Source of the DNA: Trema orientale
Lineage: Eukaryota > Streptophyta > Magnoliopsida > Rosales > Cannabaceae
Assembly: GCA_002914845.1 (NCBI GenBank)
Contig: JXTC01000221.1
Coordinates: forward strand, 221,715 to 285,714
DNA length: 64,000 nucleotides
Reading direction: 5' to 3'
A program made the position numbers and the translations under genes. The notes under the pieces were generated by a model. It ran no database searches and was not told the origin of the DNA. It worked only from the letters and a program-made list of their open reading frames with translations. Positions 59,899-64,000 of this stretch are shown here, in pieces (within the stretch, counting starts at the first letter, position 1; the number at the start of each line of letters is the position of its first letter).

Positions 59899-60476
59899 TA
59901 GGGCTGGCAATTTTCTACACGACACGACGATACGACTCGAAAACGACACGAAATAAACGGGTTTGGGTGACCCATTTAATTTTCGTGTCAATTTCGGGTT
60001 GACACGTGTAACACGTATAATAAACGGGTGGGTTTCGGGTCAACCCGCTTAACCCGAAAATGACCCGTGTAACCCGTTTAATTAAACGTGTCGTTTTCGT
60101 GTCATTTTCGTGTCGTGTCAACACGACACTAATACGACACATTTATTAATATTTTAATATATTAAACGTGATTTTAATTAATTCTAAGCATATTTATAGG
60201 AGTAAAATTAAATTAAGTAGTTATAATCGTGTTAAATTAGAATAATCGTATCAATTTTGAATAATCGTGTCAAACGGGTCATAATATGACACATGACACG
60301 TTTATTAAACGGGTTACACGTGTCGTGTCGTGTTACACGTATATTAATCGTGTCGTGTTCGGGTTTAAATTTTTAACACGTTTATTAATCGTGTCGTGTT
60401 CGGGTTAGGTGTTATCGTGTCGTATCGTAATCGTGTCGACCCGAACACGACACGATAACACGAATTGCCAGCCCTA
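59899..60476. mobile_element. hAT-like non-autonomous element with 8-bp target duplication and empty site
   Basis: A 578-bp element with terminal inverted repeats TAGGGCTGGCAATT at both ends. The flanking GTTACACA copies (59891-59898 and 60477-60484) form an 8-bp target duplication typical of hAT transposases. The paralogous segment at 61003-61030 has a single GTTACACA and no element. The interior is dominated by CGTGTCGTGT and CACGACACGA words and encodes no transposase. It is related to 20889-21137. Confidence 0.93.
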
Positions 60477-60637
60477 GTTACACATGCATTATATTCAGCT
60501 TTGTCTAGACCTTTATTATTATTATTTTAATACAGTACTATATATTCCACACAGTTTACACCAATTACCAAGAAAACGAGGAGCCTATTAACCGGTGATC
60601 ACATGATATATACTTATATATTTCATATATATAGGTA

Positions 60638-60812
60638 TCAGTCTTGTAGGTATTTTTTTTTTCTAATTAAAATTTATTATGCATATTTTTTTATAATAAA
60701 AAATAAAAGAGAAATAACATTAATAATTTATGCATATTATTATAACTGTTAGATCATTGATAATTCAAAGGGTAAAAAAATATATATATACATACGGTAA
60801 AAAAAAAAAAGT
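60638..60812. mobile_element. AT-rich MITE-like element between duplicated segments
   Basis: It begins gtaggtatttttttttt and ends near ggtaaaaaaaaaaaagtatt, with an interior (ataaaagagaaataacattaat) like the one at 10205-10437. Exact ends are uncertain. Confidence 0.5.
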
Positions 60813-61195
60813 ATTTGATGCTGATGATATATCATACATATATATATTCACCTCCAGCTGTTACAGAGGATATATAAATCATTACTTGTACCACATACAA
60901 TATTATTGTACTAGATTTAAATTAAGTATATGTGGTACCATGGGTTCGTATATATGAAGTGTCAAGTGAGAGAGTTCCTATTTATATTCGAAAGTGATGG
61001 GATATTATTAGTTACACATGCATTATATTCAGCTTTGTCTGGACCTTTATATATTTATATATTTTTTAATAGAGTACTATATATTCCACACAGTTTACAC
61101 CAATCACCAAGAAAACGACGAAGCTTTTAAGTTTTAACTGCTGATCACATGATATATTCTTATATATCATATATATTGCAACCTACATATATACA

Positions 61196-61418
61196 GGGGC
61201 ACCAATGTATTTTTTTACATATTCATATGTATTATTTTATCCAATTAAAATTCACTAAGCACGTCTTTTTATGGTAAAAATTTAACAGAAAAAAGCATCA
61301 AATAATGAATATTTTTTTTTCCTAATTATTTAAATTATAATAACTGTTTGATTATATGATCCAACGGCTAAAAAAAATACTTATAGATAGGTAAAAAAAT
61401 ACCTATTAGATTGGCAAC
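61196..61418. mobile_element. AT-rich MITE, relative of the element at 10205
   Basis: The left end reads gggcaccaatg(ta) followed by a T-run; the right end reads aaaaaaatacctattagattggcaac. This mirrors the ends of the 10205-10437 element. It is non-coding, and the target duplication is not clear. Confidence 0.55.
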
Positions 61419-62218
61419 TATATATATATAACGTCAATATTTATAAATAGTCTACCTGATATCAAGCGGTCAAGCATTCAACAAATTAGGACACTCAGTT
61501 AGACATAATAACAGGATCGATAGTAGGCAAATATAAATCCACATATCATGTCAAATTATCAAAAATGAATGTCAAGAAAGTATAAGCAAATTCTAAATTC
61601 ATAGCGATGTGATAGCGGCCTTTCACAGTTAAATCTTTACAGCGCTTAATGTGATCTCTCTCTAAAATGGAAAAAAAGGAGAAGAGGAGAAATGAGATAA
61701 TAATTTGACATAGGACATAATCTTAATAGTTATCATTTTATACTAGATCAACTATAATCTTTGAGCTAGTATTAAGTCTCTACATATTATAAAGTACATC
61801 CCTGTTTCTAGAGCCAATTAAATAGATAATATAATTTAGCTCATTAATTATGATAGCCCCTTTAATGTATAATATATAGTATTTAAATATGTGAGTCTAC
61901 ATTGGAAAATAATATAACCCAACAAAATCCCAATATATTTATTCATTATTTTCAGCTAAATATATACATGTTTAATTACTTTGGAAGCATTTTTAATTTA
62001 AACATCATTTTCCTCAGAAGAAAACGAATACGTAAATCAAGGATGGCTATAGATTATCCCTTCAATTTGGAGCTTCGACATTTTTTTTTTTTTTTGAAAG
62101 CGGAACTTCGACTTTTTAATTAGGCAATTAGCTTAATAATTCATCGAGTAAATTCGGTATTGGCAATTACTTGCAAATAATTATATATATATATAGTTTC
62201 CAATTCAATTGTTTTTTA
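61419..62218. other. Intergenic, no gene seen
   Basis: AT-rich sequence with chance frames only. Confidence 0.45.
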
Positions 62219-62427
62219 ACTTATTCATAGGTAATTTTTTTAGCTATTAGATCATAATATAATGGACAATATAATTTAAACAGTTAGAAAAAAAAATAAA
62301 TATACATTATTTAATATTTTTCTCTCTCTAATATTTATTATGAAAATATATAGATAATGAATTTTAATTAATCAAAATAATATTATGACTAGGTAAAAAA
62401 AAAAAAAGCTACTGAATTAGATAGGTT
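62219..62427. mobile_element. Degenerate AT-rich MITE-like element, opposite orientation
   Basis: It shares layout with the elements at 10205 and 61196: an aggtaattttttta-type start, aaaaaaaataaatatacattattt inside, and an end near aggtaaaaaaaaaaaaagctactgaatt. The ends are poorly preserved. Confidence 0.4.
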
Positions 62428-62859
62428 CTCATGAATATATATATATATCGTTAGTGGCATACATAGTTATGTTATATACTGTACTAAATATTAATATAAT
62501 TATACTCTAATGTATTGTCAGAATATTGCGACCTAGTTATTATTTATTATTATTATTTGCTGGAACGACAAAACTATTATTCGGTGGGTTGGCCGTATCC
62601 ATGACCTACCATTCCATGGAACACCAACGACTAGTTGTGTGCTTTACTAACCCACTGCGCTCTCAACCGAAGTACTGAACCAATTGTCAAATGTCAACCA
62701 TTGCATATATATATATAAAATATATTGTTAAATTACCATATCCTCCTCCACTTCCCCGGGCGAGACAATTCCAACAACCCGGAAGCAAATTAATCAAGGG
62801 TTAGGGGCACAAACTGTGTCAATTTAGTCATAAAAATTTCAATTATAACAATTAAGCTC

Positions 62860-63900
62860 ATAAATTTTTCGATTTCTAGTAATTCAACTACTGAATTGTT
62901 CACATTGCAACCTACTATTAAAATTTTACAAAAAATATACGTGAGAAGCACATGAAAATGTATTTGAAAGATAATTTAAGAATTGAGACAATATCACTTT
63001 TATACATTGTATTTTGACACTTTGTTTAAATTGTACCTTGTATTTTAATTATTATCAATATTGACCATTAGATTTGAAATTCGTTACAAATTTACACCCT
63101 GACACCAATTTAGAGTAGTTAATTTAACAAGATGCAGTTTAAAAACTTGAAAATAAGCCATATAAAAACTGATCCGAAAATAGGTTTATTAAATCATCTT
63201 CGTAAAATAACTGCTATAAATTAGTGTCAGAGAATACACTTGCAACAGATTTTAAATCTAAAGGTCAATGTTGATAATAACCAAAACACAAGGTACAGAT
63301 TGAACAAAGTGTCAAAATACAAGGTATAAAAATGATATTGTTAAGAATTTTAAGCGTAAAAATGAACAATCACAAAAAAAAAAAAGGAATTTCTCTAAAT
63401 TTGTGGCTCTAGAAACCCTAAAAAATACAAATAATACATATTTCATACTTTCCAAATCTTTTTGGCTAGTTTATTTTATTTTAAATACACTTTCAGATGC
63501 TACAAGATACTCTTTACATATATTTTTTATCAAAAATTTAACAACAAGTTGAAATTTAATGTGGATTGTCTAAATTATAACCTACTATTAATTTTTTTTA
63601 AAATTAAAAAAATGCATGAGAAGCACATGATGGCATTTGAAAATGTATTTAATTGGTGATTTGAGAATTTTAAGCATAAAATTGAACAATCACAGAAAAA
63701 ATTTCTCTAAATTTACAGTTCTAAGAACCTTTAAAAATACAAATAGTACATATTCCCTTATTTTTAAATAGTTTTAGTTAGTTTATTTTCCTCTAAATAC
63801 ACTTTCAGATTCTACAATCTGCTCTTTATGTGTGTTTTTTATAAGAAATTTAATAGCTAGCAGATTACAATTTAGACAGTCTAAAAATTAAATTGCCTTA
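62860..63900. repeat. Diverged tandem repeat units at the right edge
   Basis: Segments near 62870-62986 plus 63342-63590 and near 63590-63900 repeat the same order of words: caacctacta, gagaagcacatg, gaattttaagc, gaacaatcaca, atttctctaaattt and aaatacactttcagat. The first unit is split by the foldback MITE at 62987-63341. I saw no reading frame conserved between units. Confidence 0.75.
62987..63341. mobile_element. AT-rich foldback MITE, copy 2
   Basis: A copy of the element at 3417-3764, with mirrored ends acaatatcacttttatac and, in reverse complement, acaatatcatttttatacc. It is flanked by TTAAGAATT on both sides (ending about 62984 and starting about 63341), an 8-9-bp target duplication. 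The neighbouring tandem unit (near 63660-63675) shows the uninterrupted sequence. Confidence 0.78.
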
Positions 63901-64000
63901 AATAAGAAAGTAGAGGAGATTAATTGCCACAGTTAAAACTTTGAGGACCAAATTACCACGAGTTAGATAATTGAGGTACCATTTATGCCATAAATCCATT

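Larger units (their letters stand above)
59690..61175. repeat. Local direct duplication (59690-60637 and 60813-61175)
   Basis: The two copies share long near-identical stretches, for example atatgaagtgtcaagtgaga and ttcgaaagtgatgggatatt, and later ctatatattccacacagttt. The left copy is longer because a hAT-like element (59899-60476) sits inside it; the right copy keeps the empty target at 61011-61018. An AT-rich MITE (60638-60812) separates the copies. No coding content is seen. Confidence 0.9.

Overview
This is a stretch of a eudicot plant nuclear genome, most likely a rosid (the protein content fits, but I cannot fix the species). The evidence is: interrupted genes with GT-AG introns; a pentatricopeptide-repeat (PPR) gene; a Dof transcription factor; a plant-type ATXR6 histone methyltransferase; a thylakoid-lumen protein with a chloroplast/lumen targeting leader; very AT-rich intergenic DNA; and many short non-autonomous transposons. 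Two single N characters (45817 and 53452) show it is a draft assembly.

Layout. 1-1060 (-): 5' part of a PPR gene. 2780-3103: tRNA-derived SINE with a perfect 15-bp target duplication. 5587-7302 (-): Dof zinc-finger gene in two exons. 7303-12949: non-coding, with an ACGT-motif island near 9.6-10.1 kb. 12950-16672 (-): eight-exon DEDD 3'-5' exonuclease fused to a Mut7-C domain. 17952-20569 (+): six-exon ATXR6 (PHD, PCNA-binding box, SET), divergent from the exonuclease gene and preceded by clustered E2F sites. 20570-29060: about 8.5 kb without a recognisable gene. 29735-32913 (+): seven-exon WD40 protein of the WDR44-like plant family. 33-45.5 kb: gene-poor, with a long (AT)n, a Mutator-like MITE, coding-like fragments that may be a decayed gene, a probable solo LTR, and a 1-kb tandem duplication carrying a MITE in only one copy. 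45548-45805 (-): small conserved plant protein. 47438-49231 (+): thylakoid lumenal 17.4 kDa pentapeptide protein (TL17). 49362-54860: F-box/LRR gene (-) plus a tandem segmental duplicate holding a truncated pseudogene copy. 57169-57239 (+): tRNA-Gly(CCC). 57.2-64 kb: repeats, local duplications and hAT-like elements.

The genes form no pathway or operon; each is a separate nuclear transcription unit. The most informative regulatory signal is the E2F cluster before ATXR6, which matches S-phase expression of a PCNA-binding H3K27 monomethyltransferase. The most informative structural signals are mobile elements whose target-site duplications, and in two cases paralogous empty sites, can be read directly inside the window. 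I found no clear evidence of a new biological system.
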